Of a stretch of DNA of 64,000 bases, positions 21,759-33,807 are shown in pieces. Each line of letters starts with the position of its first letter. Position 1 is the first letter of the stretch. The stretch comes from Zelopaecilomyces penicillatus (taxonomy: Eukaryota > Ascomycota > Sordariomycetes > Hypocreales > Pseudodiploosporaceae), in the NCBI GenBank assembly GCA_005765155.1, contig VCCP01000008.1, forward strand, positions 1,426,001 through 1,490,000, read 5' to 3'. A program made the position numbers and the translations under genes. The notes below the pieces were generated by a model. The model searched no databases. It saw nothing but the letters and a program-made list of their open reading frames with translations, and was not told where the DNA came from.

Positions 21759-22695
21759 ATGTCGCATTCTCACGAGGGTGCATCCCACTCGCATGCGGGA
21801 TTCTCGGCTCAAGAACATGGCCACTCGCACGAGATTCTTGATGGCCCTGGGAGCTACGTCGGCCGTGAAATGCCCATTGTCGAGGGCCGTAACTGGTCAG
21901 AGCGGGCGTTTACTATTGGAATCGGCGGGTGAGTCCATGGAATCCAGAAATTGTATTCTCAATAGTAACCCCTTGGGCTGTATTATCTCCGAGCTCGAGA
22001 GACCCTAGCTATACTAAACTCGAAAAGCTAACCATGCCTACTCACTATTTAGACCAGTTGGCTCAGGAAAGACCGCTCTGATGCTGGCTCTATGTCTTGC
22101 TCTTCGTTCAAAATACTCCCTCGCAGCTGTCACCAACGACATCTTCACCCGCGAAGACGCCGAGTTCCTTACCCGCCATGCTGCCCTGCCTCCGGAACGT
22201 ATCCGAGCTATTGAGACGGGCGGTTGCCCCCATGCCGCTGTCCGCGAGGATATCTCCACAAACCTAGCCGCCCTCGAGGAGCTGCACATGCAATTCGACT
22301 CAGACATACTCCTCATCGAGTCCGGTGGCGACAACCTCGCTGCCAACTACAGCCGTGAGCTTGCCGACTTCATTATCTATGTTATTGATGTTAGCGGTGG
22401 CGACAAAATCCCACGCAAGGGAGGCCCTGGTATCACGCAGAGTGATCTGCTTATTGTCAACAAGACGGACCTGGCGGAGGCAGTGGGAGCTGACCTCGGC
22501 GTCATGGAGAGGGATGCGCGAAAGATGCGTGAAGGTGGGCCAACAGTATTTGCGCAGGTGAAGAAGAATGTCGGCGTGGATCACATTATCAATCTGATTA
22601 CTAGTGCGTGGAAGGCCAGCGGTGCTGAGGAGGAGAGGAGGAGCAAGGGCGGGCCGAGGCCGACTGAGGGGATTGAGGCCCTGGAGAAGAAATGA
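21759..22695 (+). CDS. ureG: Urease accessory GTPase UreG
   Basis: Exons 21759..21928 and 22053..22695 encode 270 residues; the intron is GTGAGT...GCTAAC...TTTAG and splits the P-loop codon (GG|A). UreG hydrolyses GTP to drive nickel delivery into urease, with UreF and UreD. The P-loop is GPVGSGKT at about residues 57-64; the metal/switch segment ETGGCPHAAVRED contains the Cys-Pro-His nickel site; ESGGDNLAA and NKTDLAE are further family motifs. The N-terminus is His-rich (SHSHEGASHSHAG...EHGHSHE), typical of eukaryotic UreG and a probable nickel store. No other urease gene lies in this window, as expected for fungi where they are unlinked. Confidence 0.96.
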
Positions 22696-25170
22696 GGAAA
22701 GGAGATAAAAGCCCTTCTAGATAAGCCATTAATAGTGAAGATGAACGAAACCCCTTGGTAGATTCTTTGGAATTCGTCGTGGCTCAGCTAAATGCTTCCA
22801 GTACGACATTGGCAAAGACGGATAGTTTTCTGGTGAAGATGGAACTGTACTATATCATACATTCCATTGGCGCGTATGAGGCTATTTTTATGGCCATCTG
22901 AAAGAAGCTTTTCACCATCGAAGATCATGAGGTTGTAGAAGAGGCATCGCAGTTGCAGGATGCTTTCTCACATTTTGGTACTGCTGGAGTTTCCATGGAC
23001 CGCATTTAGACGTCGAATATATTATATTCTTCCATAAATAACTTTTGTCATTTAATACTTGTTCTGTATAGGGAATGTTCGAATGATACCATTCTTAAAT
23101 CGCTACGACCTCTTTGATCTCTATAATCTTTATAATTTCTATTTTCTATATCATTACTATAATTACTATAATTGCTATAATTTTTGCAATCTCTATAATC
23201 TCCAAGGTTATTACGATTGCTATGATTGCTATGATTGCTACGATTGCTGCGATTGCTACGATTGCTACGATTATTATAATCGCTGTTATCACTGTCATCG
23301 CCATCATCTCAAACTTCATGGGTTCCGCATAGATAGCCTAAAAACGTGAAATTTGTTTTGCCAGTACTTGAAGCTTCTATCAGGATTATGTGATGATTGT
23401 CTGGCTGGGCAATAATGTGCCAATGGCCTCTGGTGTGGGAGGGATCTCCGATGAAAGAGGTGTACATTTTACTCAAGGAAAGAGTAAATCTGTCTTTAAC
23501 TGTATAGAACGAAAGAAGCGCTTATCGTCCAACGTCAAATGATCTGCATGCACTGTCTTCTTATTTAGGTAATTGCTAAAATGGCAAATGGAAAATTTGA
23601 CCTGCGACTTAGAATGCATGACTGGGTAGCCGAGGGTTTCACAAATAGTAACACGTTGATGGTATGATTAGCTTCACATCCAACGATATTTAATCACAAA
23701 AATATGATGGAACTAGTACGGAAGATTGAGAAAGAAAAATAGTATGACGGCTTCAAGACAGAGTAGCTGAGCCTGCATAGTAGAATGGGAACCCGACTTA
23801 CTTCTCATTAAACCAGAGCTCAACATACTCTAATTCACAATGCATCTAGCAATAATATGCTAAACAACAAAGTTAAGACCCTCCGCCCGTTTGGTTCTGT
23901 CGCCGAATGTGAAACTCAGATCGCCGCGGTAAGAGAGTGGTATGATAGACACGACAGCAACATGACCTGTTCTGAACGTTCACCTCCAGGTGTCCAGAGG
24001 AGAGAAGTAGAGGGACCGGATCGTGAGCCTGCTAGATATATTAGATGGGGCTATTTAGAGAGTGTCTTTCGATGTTAAAAGGGGATGTGGAATGAAGTCG
24101 TCAAGTATTTCGGAAACGGCACCACCGCAAGTACGAAAACCTGCAACAAAATTTCACTATTCCTAGTATTCTATCGTACAATTACTTGTATAGATGCCAT
24201 GATGGCTGACAGAGACAGCTGACGAATTTGACCCAATCCTCGCAGTCAATCTGTAAATGTAGCAGAGAAGATCATACTGGAACCGTACAGGAAGCAAGAC
24301 GATGCAAAAAACAGTAGCTCAAAGACTCTCAATACGCCTTTTGAACGTATATTCTCGCATACCCTAGAAATAAATATCGTTATGAAATGGGCCATGCATC
24401 CGTTTATTAGAGACAGACCTCTAAAGTTTGTGTCGATGAACCAGCTACTTAGCACATCGCGACGATGGTAATCTTTCCAGGTCTGTCTCATTTATTAAAC
24501 CACATTTATCTCGAAACCTGTTCAGACACATACTTTAACTTTTAATAGCAGAGTTGAAAGAAGTATCAGGCCTCATGTCAAAGTAATTTTCACTTCCTGC
24601 AAGCTTTCTGCCAATTTTTACGCGTTTTTTTTTTGTCGCAAGGCTTTCTTTCCCACGACGCCTTATTCAACGCCTTCGGACATCTAGATCTACATTCCTT
24701 TTTTTTTTTTTTAATATAGGTGTGTCTCGCACTCCATACCCCATCTTACATTTTGCAAAGTTGTCTTTCATCTAGTCATATAGATGCTGTCTGGGAGACA
24801 TGCAAGCGTAATGCGGAACGATGTATTACCCGCTTTTGACCAGCATCAACCCCTGGAGTCTTATTCTTGCGTGGCGTTTATGGCCTTGCAGCTTTGGACC
24901 TTCAGCAGATGATTTTAATGCCAAGATATTAGTACTGGTAAGCTTAAGCGAGCATCATTTGCAGCCCTGTTCCTGAAGTATGGAGGGCCATTGAGTGGTA
25001 GGTAGTAATAGGAACGTACGTAGTAAGAGTCTGTTGGAGTTACCAACAGGCAGTATATATAATAGTCTATCTATTGCATTCACATTTACAAATCATATTG
25101 CTGCAGGACTGCATATCTTCACAACAGCTCAGATTCCTGCATCTCAAGATATCGACCAACTCCCCCGACA
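22696..25170. other. AT-rich gene-poor spacer
   Basis: About 2.5 kb with no supported gene. It contains the 9-nt minisatellite at 23110-23310 and T/A homopolymer runs near 24625 and 24700. A TATATATAATAG element near 25055 probably serves the secreted-protein gene at 25171. Confidence 0.5.
23110..23310. repeat. Degenerate 9-nt minisatellite
   Basis: The plus strand is an imperfect array of 9-nt units, first TATAATTAC/TATAATTGC-like and then TATGATTGC/TACGATTGC repeated about seven times between 23209 and 23275. Because nine is a multiple of three, all frames read as repeated tripeptides (YDC, IAM/IAT), giving open frames that are almost certainly not genes. Confidence 0.85.
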
Positions 25171-25518
25171 ATGAAGTTCTCCAACCTCGCCGTCTCGTTC
25201 GCCGCCATGGCTGGACTCACAACCGCTCTGCCCAGCGCATCACCCAACACCGCCGCCACGGCTTGCACATACCCACGCGGCACGGCCTGTTTAGAGGGAG
25301 AAACCTGCGTGCCTTCTCACCCGACCTGTGATGGCATCTCCTGTCCAGGCACATGCGCAAAGATCGGCGAGGCTGCAACAATGCAGGCCGCTGCTGGTGG
25401 CACCGAGGGCCAGCCCTGCAAACTTCGGTTGGTTCCGTGCGCTGCAGGGCTTATCTGCGTTGCCAAGCCTGGGTGCATGTTTACCCCCTTTTGTGACGGT
25501 ATCTGCCGGAAGATTTGA
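25171..25518 (+). CDS. Small secreted protein with two six-cysteine modules
   Basis: A single exon of 115 residues. MKFSNLAVSFAAMAGLTTA is a signal peptide, probably cut near residue 19. The mature part has 12 Cys in two tandem modules of six with near-equal spacing: C-x7-C-x5-C-x6-C-x4-C-x3-C (about residues 32-62), then C-x6-C-x5-C-x5-C-x5-C-x3-C (about 82-112), joined by an Ala/Gly-rich linker. Both modules end C-(PGT/DGI)-C-x-K-I. The even Cys number suggests six disulfides and an apoplast-stable protein. I do not recognise the family; a host-interaction or antimicrobial role is possible for such proteins but not shown here. It stands alone in a gene-poor AT-rich region, with a TATA element about 115 bp upstream. 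Confidence 0.82.
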   Translation: MKFSNLAVSFAAMAGLTTALPSASPNTAATACTYPRGTACLEGETCVPSHPTCDGISCPGTCAKIGEAATMQAAAGGTEGQPCKLRLVPCAAGLICVAKPGCMFTPFCDGICRKI

Positions 25519-27782
25519 AAGGCTAAGGGCAGTTGGGTTTGAAGGGATGGCAGTTTTGAGTGGATGCGAGATGCGGATATCCGTTCCGACTGCTTGGCGG
25601 AAGTACAGAATGAGGTAGACCATCGTTATGATATCCTCAGTCTCGTGAAGATTACTATTGAAGGATGATCTTTGTGGCAGACGGGATGGCGAGGGGGGTC
25701 TGCATGGTCAAGATGTTGATTCCAGCCTTATTATACTTCATTTTATACCTTACTTGGTGAACAATAGCTCCACGAGTCACCTCTAGTCACTACTGATATA
25801 ATAGCGTCTCAGTTTCTTGTAAACGGCTGCTCAAGACAAGAGCAAATCGGGACCTTATGTTCTTTTGTATCAAAAGAGTGCTAGGATGAGTGATATGTAA
25901 AGACGAAGCGGTTGCTTTTGTTCAATATGACGTTTCCAGTACGCCACTTCGATTGCTCACGCCCAGGAACGATGTAGGCTTGGTGGCATTAGCACACAAT
26001 TCTCCATGAAGCCACCGAAAAAGGGAACGAGCACCTTGCCGGATCTGGAGTAGGATTGGCACACCCCATGATCTTGCCTGCCGGAGATATCGCCAAGGCA
26101 GTAAAGGGAATCGGGCTTTTACAGAACCAGCCTACGAGAAGATGCCTTTCACCAAATGGGAAATGTGTGGCGTCTAGGTCCCAGAGCTAGATCAATCATC
26201 ATTAGCTGTTTCCACGTACGTACAGTACAGTAAGTTGTAGTAGTAGCATGGCTTCTTGTTTCACGTATTTCGACCATCGTGTGTGTTCGTAACAAATGAA
26301 AGGCACGGGGATTAGAACTCCGTATGTATATCTGGCGGTCAGAGATAAAAGCCTCGTGCGGTCGCCCAGACGTCTTTTTTTTTGTTCTTTTTCACGGCAC
26401 AGATTTGTCAACTCGGTGACCCCAAGACTGTCCATCCGCAAACAGAGGGCCGTGAGCCATCTTCTGGTAGGTACTCCGTACAGAAAGTAGAGATATCCAA
26501 TTTATCTCGTGACAAAAAAAAAGAGAGAGAGAGAGAAGAAAAAAGAGACCAGCAGGACGGCGCAGGAAAGACAGACAAACAAAACACCTGACGCATGTCT
26601 CAGTGGACGAACACGGTAGTTGGTTGTGGCCAACCCCAACTTCGTATTGATCAATGACAACCACAACTCACCTAGATCCGAACTTTCCCTTGGCCTATTA
26701 CCGCGTCGCGTCTTGATTAACCGCTTGGCACCCACGCGCTTCGCACGCTTCGGATCCGAAATACGTAGTATGTGTGCGAATTATTACACGGTACGAGCAC
26801 TAGTTTCACGACACAAGTGAGTCAAGAAAACAAAAAAGTCTTAAGCCCGAGACCTTGAAAACGGGCCAAGTCGTCTCGGTAGTTGTGTAAATATGACTAG
26901 TCAAAGAAAGCATACCTATTTCCCCATCTCTCGTTGGTCCACCCCCATATCGCCAAGGATCCAACAAACAAGTCTATCTACCTATGTAATGTAATAAGTA
27001 AGTAAGCCCCCCCCCCCCCCCCCTCTTCTTCTCTCCCTCTCTCTTGCAAACAGTAATTAATACTCCGTAGGCCCGCCCACCAAGAAGACAACCCGCTCTC
27101 CACCTCCCTCTCCCCACAGAATCCCGGTGCCCGGCTAAGTAGTTGTCTTAACTGTGCCGCAGATCTGCAAAATGAGGACTGGCCCCGAGTTTTTTCTCGT
27201 CGTTTTGCTATTGAGTTTGGTCTCTGTTGATTGCGGCATGACCCTACTTTCCCAGTTTAGCCAGAAAACTCCATTTCTCATGAAACCCTAATGAAGAGTT
27301 TCACCGTAAGCGGTATCCCAAAGTAATACAAAAGTGTCACGGAGCTACGCCGTTGGGTTGCATCCCACACTCCCAAATCCGCAATCTGCCTCCTCTCTAC
27401 CACGGTCGGATGCCGGACTCCGTCTAAAGGCTAGCCTTGTTGTTGTGTGTGTGTGACAGGTGTGTGTGTCTCTCGAGCCCCTTCGAAGAGGATTTTCTCG
27501 GTAACAGTGCCGACGCCGCCAAAGTCTGTGTGGTTTCTTCTCCAGCGTATTGGCATCGTCAGCCCAGGAACCGCAATATGAATCAATTTTGCACCGTAGA
27601 AGCCTTATGAACCCGTTCATCCCTCCCTAGAAACAAACCTACAACTCTTATTCCATCCCACCTGCCATATCTTTCTGAATAACTTGTTTTAAAAATCTAG
27701 GCTCCCCCGATTGTGGGCCGTGGCTGACGACATGTTCTACGCCTAAACCATCACTTTCTTCCGCTTGAAGATATCCGCCATC
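25519..27782. other. Gene-poor spacer with simple repeats
   Basis: No gene supported across 2.2 kb. Holds a GA-rich run (about 26510-26550), a 17-nt poly-C tract (27007-27023) preceded by AGTAAGTAAG, and GT-rich microsatellite sequence near 27440-27470. Open frames on either strand lack domains and splice support. Confidence 0.5.
27007..27023 (+). repeat. 17-nt poly-C tract
   Basis: Seventeen consecutive C residues followed by a CT-rich run. Homopolymers of this length are prone to length variation and sequencing error. Confidence 0.9.
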
Positions 27783-29581
27783 ATGACAGACAAATTGGTG
27801 CGCACAATCTACGAAAGCACCCTGATTTCTTTAGGTGCTGCCTTTATCTTTATCTGCCTCCGCTTCTTTGCGCGTCGATATAAAAGAGTCTCTCTGTGGT
27901 ACGACGACTGGTTTGCATTGTTAGCCCTGGTACGTCTGCTCTCCTCTTGTTTCCCTCTCCAGTTCAGCTCGACAACGTTGTGTGATCAGAAACATGGAAA
28001 TTGACAATGATACCTTTTGACAGGCTGCTGCGGCTGTCTATGATGGGTTTACAATTAATTGTGAGGGCTGAAATGAATCCTCCAACCACAGTGTTTTTCT
28101 GTTGTGCTTGGATGCTAATCTAGGCATGTGAAGCGATCAAATACGGGTTTGGGCGTCGACTAGCCGACATTCCCTTTACAGAAGCGGAGACATTTTACTA
28201 TTGGCATGTTACCGAAGCAGTAAAGCAGCATGCCTACACCATAACCATTGGCGCTTCTCAACTATCCATGCTTGCCTTATATTGGCGTCTTTTCCGCGAG
28301 ATCCAAGGCGCGAGGAGAGCAACTATCTTTGTCTCGGTGTTTGTAGTACTCTGGATGTTGGCAAGGGTAAGAAAAAGGCTGTGGATAATCCCTTTTGGAA
28401 ACACTAGAGACATTATACTGATGTTGAAAATAGATCTTCCTTGCTGTGTTCCAGTGTTATCCCGTCAACTTTTTCTGGGATCGGTCGGTTGGTAAAAAAT
28501 GCATCATGGATCCGACCATGTTCCTTCTTCTAACTGTCCCTCCTCATATCGCGGTTCATCTTTCCCTCATCGGCATTGCAGCATGTATGATACTCCAACA
28601 TTCTTCCAAAGTTTTCATAATGAAAATGCTTACATTTCTTCTCCACCCCAACAGCTCAAATCAGTAGTCTCGTTATCCCTTGTTATCAGAAAGGCGGCAT
28701 CGGATTAACGTTTACATTTGGCATCGTGTAAGCAAACATCTTTCTCTTTTTTAAATGCTGATCTTCTCCTTCAACATCGACTAACATCAACCCGTTTGAA
28801 ATGTGTTAGAGTCACCATCGCTGCTATCGAGATGATTCTCGAGTCCGTACATCACCACGTCTCAGGCCCGGAGATCATGTGGAACTCAGCTGTACCAGCC
28901 GCATGGACGGCAATAGAAATCCATCTAAGCATCATATCTTGTGGGTAGCCCTGGCACCAATCTACTTTCTATACAGCTTCACTAACTCATGTGTCTCCAA
29001 CTATAGGCTGTCTCCCGTTAATGAGGCCAGTTGTTCGAATCTGTGTCATTTGGTCGCATAACTTAGTAACGCACGAATCGAGCCGATGGAGTTCAGACCA
29101 GACCATGGTCTGCATGCGATCACAATTATATCGCAAGAAGAGCGCCTCTGCTCTTAATGTCCAAAACGCGGTCAAACAACAGCTAGAAAACTACAGAATT
29201 CATGGCCAGGGGCAAGGCTTGGATGTGAATATCACTGGATATTCGTCCACCACTGATGTGGAAAGGACCAGGCACAGTCCACACGGTGAAAGTACCATCA
29301 TGGTCAAGTATGAGATGGACATGATTTATTCAACACTTTCGGGCGCTACAGTAACACCAACATGTCCAAGAAAGAAAAGCTATCCAGAGAAGGAAGAGCT
29401 TCAGGAAGAAACCACGGAAGAAATACAAACATGCCCAAGAAAGAAAAGTTATACAGAGAAGGAAGAACCTAAGGAAGAAGAAGAAGAAGAAGAAGAAGAA
29501 GAAGAAGAAGAAGAAGAAGAAGAAGAAGAAGAAAAAGAAACAAAGGAAGAAGCAAAGGAAGAAACAAAAGATACCCTGTGA
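27783..29581 (+). CDS. PTH11-like seven-helix receptor (fungal rhodopsin-domain membrane protein)
   Basis: Seven exons, 27783..27929, 28024..28060, 28134..28366, 28434..28584, 28655..28727, 28810..28940 and 29007..29581, encode 448 residues with every phase closing. Typical family segments: an outer N-terminal helix (LVRTIYESTLISLGAAFIFI), RFFARRYKRVSLWYDDWFAL, KYGFGRRLADIPFTEAETFYYW, CYPVNFFWDRSVGKKC and CLPLMRPVVRICVIW after the last helix. PTH11-like proteins sense surface or chemical cues at the plasma membrane; ligand unknown here. The CFEM domain of some members is absent. The tail holds a 23-codon duplication (CPRKKSY at about 29363 and again at 29432), then 20 Glu codons and a Lys/Glu end. 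The exon 3 acceptor is taken as GTGAAG|CG at 28134; using the first AG (CTAG, 28123) would cause a stop. Confidence 0.8.
29474..29533 (+). repeat. (GAA)20 microsatellite coding poly-glutamate
   Basis: Twenty uninterrupted GAA triplets inside the last exon of the PTH11-like gene encode 20 consecutive Glu. No synonymous GAG interrupts it, so it is a pure triplet repeat open to slippage without frame loss. Confidence 0.95.
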
Positions 29582-30728
29582 ACATTGCGGCTGCCACCGA
29601 TAGCACGCTATTGAACTGATTTTAGATACCCCTTATTTTACATTTACACACAAGCTCTGGCGTGCCATTGAGTATTTTCTTAGCTATACCTAATTTGAGC
29701 GTTGACTCTAACAATATATCATTCGCTTACATATGTTCAATCAACGTTTGTCGAAGTCTCGTTATTTATCATGTCAGCAATTTCAAGAACTGTAGTTCTT
29801 ATCGAATTTAGCCACTCACTAATTACCATTGAAACAATTACTGCTACAGCCGACATATCTGTTTGGATCTTCGAACCAAAGCTATTTAAGAGAGTGACAA
29901 AGCTGCATATGGGAAAAGGCTAACGACGGTTACGATTAGAACCCATATGACAAACATGTGTAGTAAAGCCCAGATCGGGAGACGTCTCCAATCACAGTAC
30001 TGGTGAGGAAACGGTTCAGGGCATTGCCCATTGCCATTAATGTTCGAAACAGCGGGCAAATCGATCAGGGGTTCTAAGTTGGACAAACGACAAAAAGAAC
30101 AGCCGCTGAATTCGATGGGCCATACATAGCCTATTGAAATAGTAACGAGACCGAATGAATCAATGCAGAGTATGGTCACTACGGTTGAAAATTGCAGGAT
30201 CAATCAACACATTATCAAATGAAGCTGAAACCATTGGACATTTGAAAGGAAAGCGGTCAAAAGATGTCCAAAGCATTTGACATTTTACTCAGAATGGACG
30301 ATGAATGGGCAACGTGAAGATAAAAAATAATGTGTTGCAAAAAAGCAAAAAACATACAACAGCCGGTGTTCGCTGGTCGTCACCGACCCAACTACTAATC
30401 TGCCGGTTAGTGGTTTGTCTATGGGAGAGCGGACGGGATCCCGAATTCTCCACTACCTATGGTCGTATGTGACAGTTCCGACTCTAAACTGCATTATATT
30501 CACGATTGTTTGCAATCCGTCCAGCACAAATGGCATTGATGGTTCAACCAAGGCGAGGTTGCGCCTGCAATACAGGCACCACAAGCTCACAGACGAAAAC
30601 GCCAACGCGAGCGACTTCAAAGCAATTGCACCATACAATGCTCTTTAGCGAGAAGCTTGACAATTTCCCTTCTTTTCGTTTCTTTTTCTATTCATGAGAC
30701 CGCTTGGTGGTGATTTCAAAAGGACGTG
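29582..30728. other. AT-rich spacer
   Basis: No supported gene. A 105-codon hydrophobic open stretch on the minus strand (29886-30203) has no plausible family match or splice partner. The last 60 bases before 30729 are T-rich and probably the APC4 leader. Confidence 0.45.
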
Positions 30729-33568
30729 ATGGCATTGTCCCAGGAAAAGGAAGAGACGCGGCTGTCGCTATTCAGTGAGACGGAGTTTGGCTGCAAATCC
30801 CAGGATGGCTTCCCCATGAGCTGTCCTACGCTCGACCTATCAGCTACCTGGGACAGCGATGACCGGAATTTGCTCATATACCGGCCACCGGATCAGACTG
30901 TGTCCAAGATACATCAAGTCGCTCCACCAGGGCATAAGGCACCCGAGGTGCAGGCCGTGACGTGGAAGCCTGATGGTGAGCTATTCCTGCATCCTTGCTG
31001 TCCTCATATAACTTCATGCAGTTCTTGCACCTTTCTATCTATCTTTTACATTCTGCTAACGAATTTAATGTGATACCAGGCCAGTTTCTAGCGGTGGCGT
31101 GGAGTGACGGCGTCGTTCGTCTGATGGGCCTAGAAAACAACAAGGCCGCTCACCACATCCCCGTGTGTGACAAATCCGAGACCATCACCCACATCGGCTG
31201 GGCAACATGCTTCATCTCTAGCAAGAAACCTATCAAAGTCTCTAGTCGCATCACGGATGAGCTCTCGGAAGACTGGCATCAGGGCGGGGACAAGTCTGTG
31301 CCGCTTGACCTCCCGCGCGAGCTGACGTTTCTCGAGGTTGAGACGGCATTGCCCAACCTCAGCGCTCTGCCAGCCGCCAGCGCAGGGTCAGGGTAAGTCT
31401 ATATCTTCATGTCTTTCAAGTTCCTTGCTCCATGTAAAGCTGTTCGTCTTTGTATGCTTACTTTATGGGCTTGGTAGTGAAGATGCAACGGTTTTCACTC
31501 TCCGCACTGGTATCGAGTTCCTTTTCAGGCCGCCAAAGCGGGAGACCTATGACCAGGCCAATATCATGATTGTCGGAACCAGCACTGGCAAGCTACATCT
31601 CAGCATCTACGACTCCTTCGTTATCGGCACTTTCTCGTGTCCATCAACTAACCCATCCCCATCATCACCTCTTCACATGATTCATCATTCTTCTCACCCT
31701 CGACTATCAACCCATTCTCTCATCCTCGCCGAAACACGAGATGCACCCAAAGAAGTGCATCTTGTACCCATGGACATCCCGTTCATTTCATTTTCGCCCA
31801 TAAATCTCTCTCTTCTCACATCCAAGTTGACCACTCTACAAGCACTGCTTCGCTATCTCACGCAGGTACAGCTCCACATGCAAGTGGAATGGAAGAATGC
31901 TAGGGAGCTGCCTGGCCGTTTTCTGCGCAGTGTTCAGGGTGATTTGGAAGAAAGGGAGGATGGACCTCGAGATATTGTTCCCGCATTATATCATACCGTA
32001 CTGACTGGGCATGCACATGAGCCTGTCAAGGAGTGGCTGGTGGATAGCCTTGCGGAACGAGTACGTTTCATGCTGTTTCCGCTATCCTAACTTTGACGTA
32101 CTAACATAAGTTTTACTTCTTTGTAGGGACACAAACGGTGGGACAAAGCAGTTGTGACAGCGTTGGAAAGCCTCCGTAGCCTCGTCCACCAAAACTTCCT
32201 CCCAGCTCTCGAACGCTGCTGCATCATCCTCAGCCGCTTACGCGGCTTAGCCAAATTTCACGATGATAGGGACGATATCGGATTCTCAGCCCAGCAGATA
32301 TCAAGAGCGCTAGAAATCATGAGCTGCCTAACTTTTGTTGGCCACAAGATTCTCGTACACACCATGGACGAACTCGAGCACTTTACCGCCTTTTCCGCCT
32401 GGCTGCGCTTCCAGATCGACCGCCAGGCGTCCTCTAGCCCAGCAAACGATGAGCTCACAGAAAAAGAGGCGACAATGGATAACGCCAGGATACTAACGTA
32501 CATTGAGTGCTACCTCACGCGCAGCCCGCTCGACATGTTCTTCGACGAGGTGAGCAGTGAAGACCACACGATGGGCTGGGACCACTTCGAGGATGGGGTG
32601 CCACTACTCGACGCGTTGGATGGCCAGTTGAAGAAGCATGAAGCCGGGCAGCCATGTATGAAGGCGCTGCCCCACGCAGAGTTTTTGGTCAAGTATGTGA
32701 CTTCGTGGTGTGCCCGGATTTTTAGCAGCATTGCGGAGGCGAAAACAAGGAGCGTCAGATTTGGACAGCCAGTGAGACTTTCTATTGGGCAGCCCATTAC
32801 CAAAATGGACGTGAAGATGTGCGAAGAAGACGGAAAGGTGTGTATGAATCGAGATGAACTCCCCCTTCATCCACCAATGCGAATGACTGCTAATTGATGG
32901 TACTCTAGGGCGGCATCACGTACACAGCGTTGGCATCCAAGTCCAAGCCCAACAAAGGTCAGTAACCATCTATTTAAACGCATGAGAACCCCAAAATAAA
33001 AGTATCCACGAACTAACTTTGGAGATAGTCTACATCTTCCGCGCCGCCATCGAAATAGTCAACGGCATAAGCAGCAACCAACTCATCACATCCGCTTGTG
33101 TCGACCTCGGCAGCCACAAGTTCACTGACCTCAAATTTCTCAACGACAAGACCTTGCTACTTCTCTGCAACGACAAAGGCATGTACTCTCCCCACTGTAA
33201 CATTACTCCAAGTGGCCGTCCCAATGTCACGTTTGGTATACATAACATTTTGAGCTGTGACATGGTTACTAACCATTTCTCCCCTTGAGTTAGATAACCA
33301 CCCCCTTATCGTCCATGTACCTATCAAAAACGGTGTCAAGTTGTCATACGGCACCCACGATTCTGAAAATTCCAGCGAGAGCCAAATTCCAGTGACATCT
33401 TGTGCAGGCTTGACGGAGCATAGGCTTCCGGAGGTACACCAACAGGGGTTCCGACCTATCCGGATGGAAGTACATGATAGGAGTGCCAAAAGGGGTGAAA
33501 TCCCGGCAAGGGTCGGCTTATTGGGAAGCAATCGCACTACATGGCGCACATATAAATTACCAGCTTGA
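30729..33568 (+). CDS. APC4: Anaphase-promoting complex subunit 4
   Basis: Seven exons, 30729..30975, 31080..31392, 31478..32060, 32127..32837, 32909..32957, 33029..33178 and 33294..33568, encode 775 residues. The N-terminal third is the Apc4 WD40 propeller (PTLDLSATWDSDDRNLLIY, VQAVTWKPDGQFLAVAWSDG, then RLMGLENNKAAHHI). A long helical Apc4 domain follows (ALESLRSLVHQNFLPALERC through MDELEHFTAFSAWLRFQID), and a short C-terminal propeller part. Apc4 is a scaffold linking platform subunits of the APC/C ubiquitin ligase that triggers anaphase. The last intron is ambiguous. A GC donor (AAAG|GCATGT) gives the compact LLLLCNDKDNHPLIVHVPI expected of the family; a GT donor at 33236 (GTATAC, 58-nt intron with ACTAAC) would insert about 19 residues. 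I prefer the GC-AG form. Confidence 0.88.
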
Positions 33569-33807
33569 TGGATGTTGTTGCTATCATGAGAACGTGTGTA
33601 ACACATACGATTCAGGTCAAGCAAAAAGGTGTAGTCACGCTAACAATTGAAAGATACAATCAAAGTAAAATCATCATAGGTGTCGCTCAAAAGTAAATCG
33701 TATTTTACAAATATCATGGCGTGGCCTGTCATCCTAGTCTGACAGCTCGCTGTTCCATCAATGTTGGTCCCGCATTATGTATCAGGTGTCCGACAAACAT
33801 TTCCTAT

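Noticed and set aside
23059..23349. 96-codon Tyr/Cys-rich open frame
   Set aside because: It is produced by the 9-nt minisatellite; it lacks a proper ATG context, splice sites and family resemblance.
29886..30203. 105-codon hydrophobic minus-strand frame
   Set aside because: Lies in AT-rich spacer; hydrophobicity follows from T-rich codons and no family or splice support was found.
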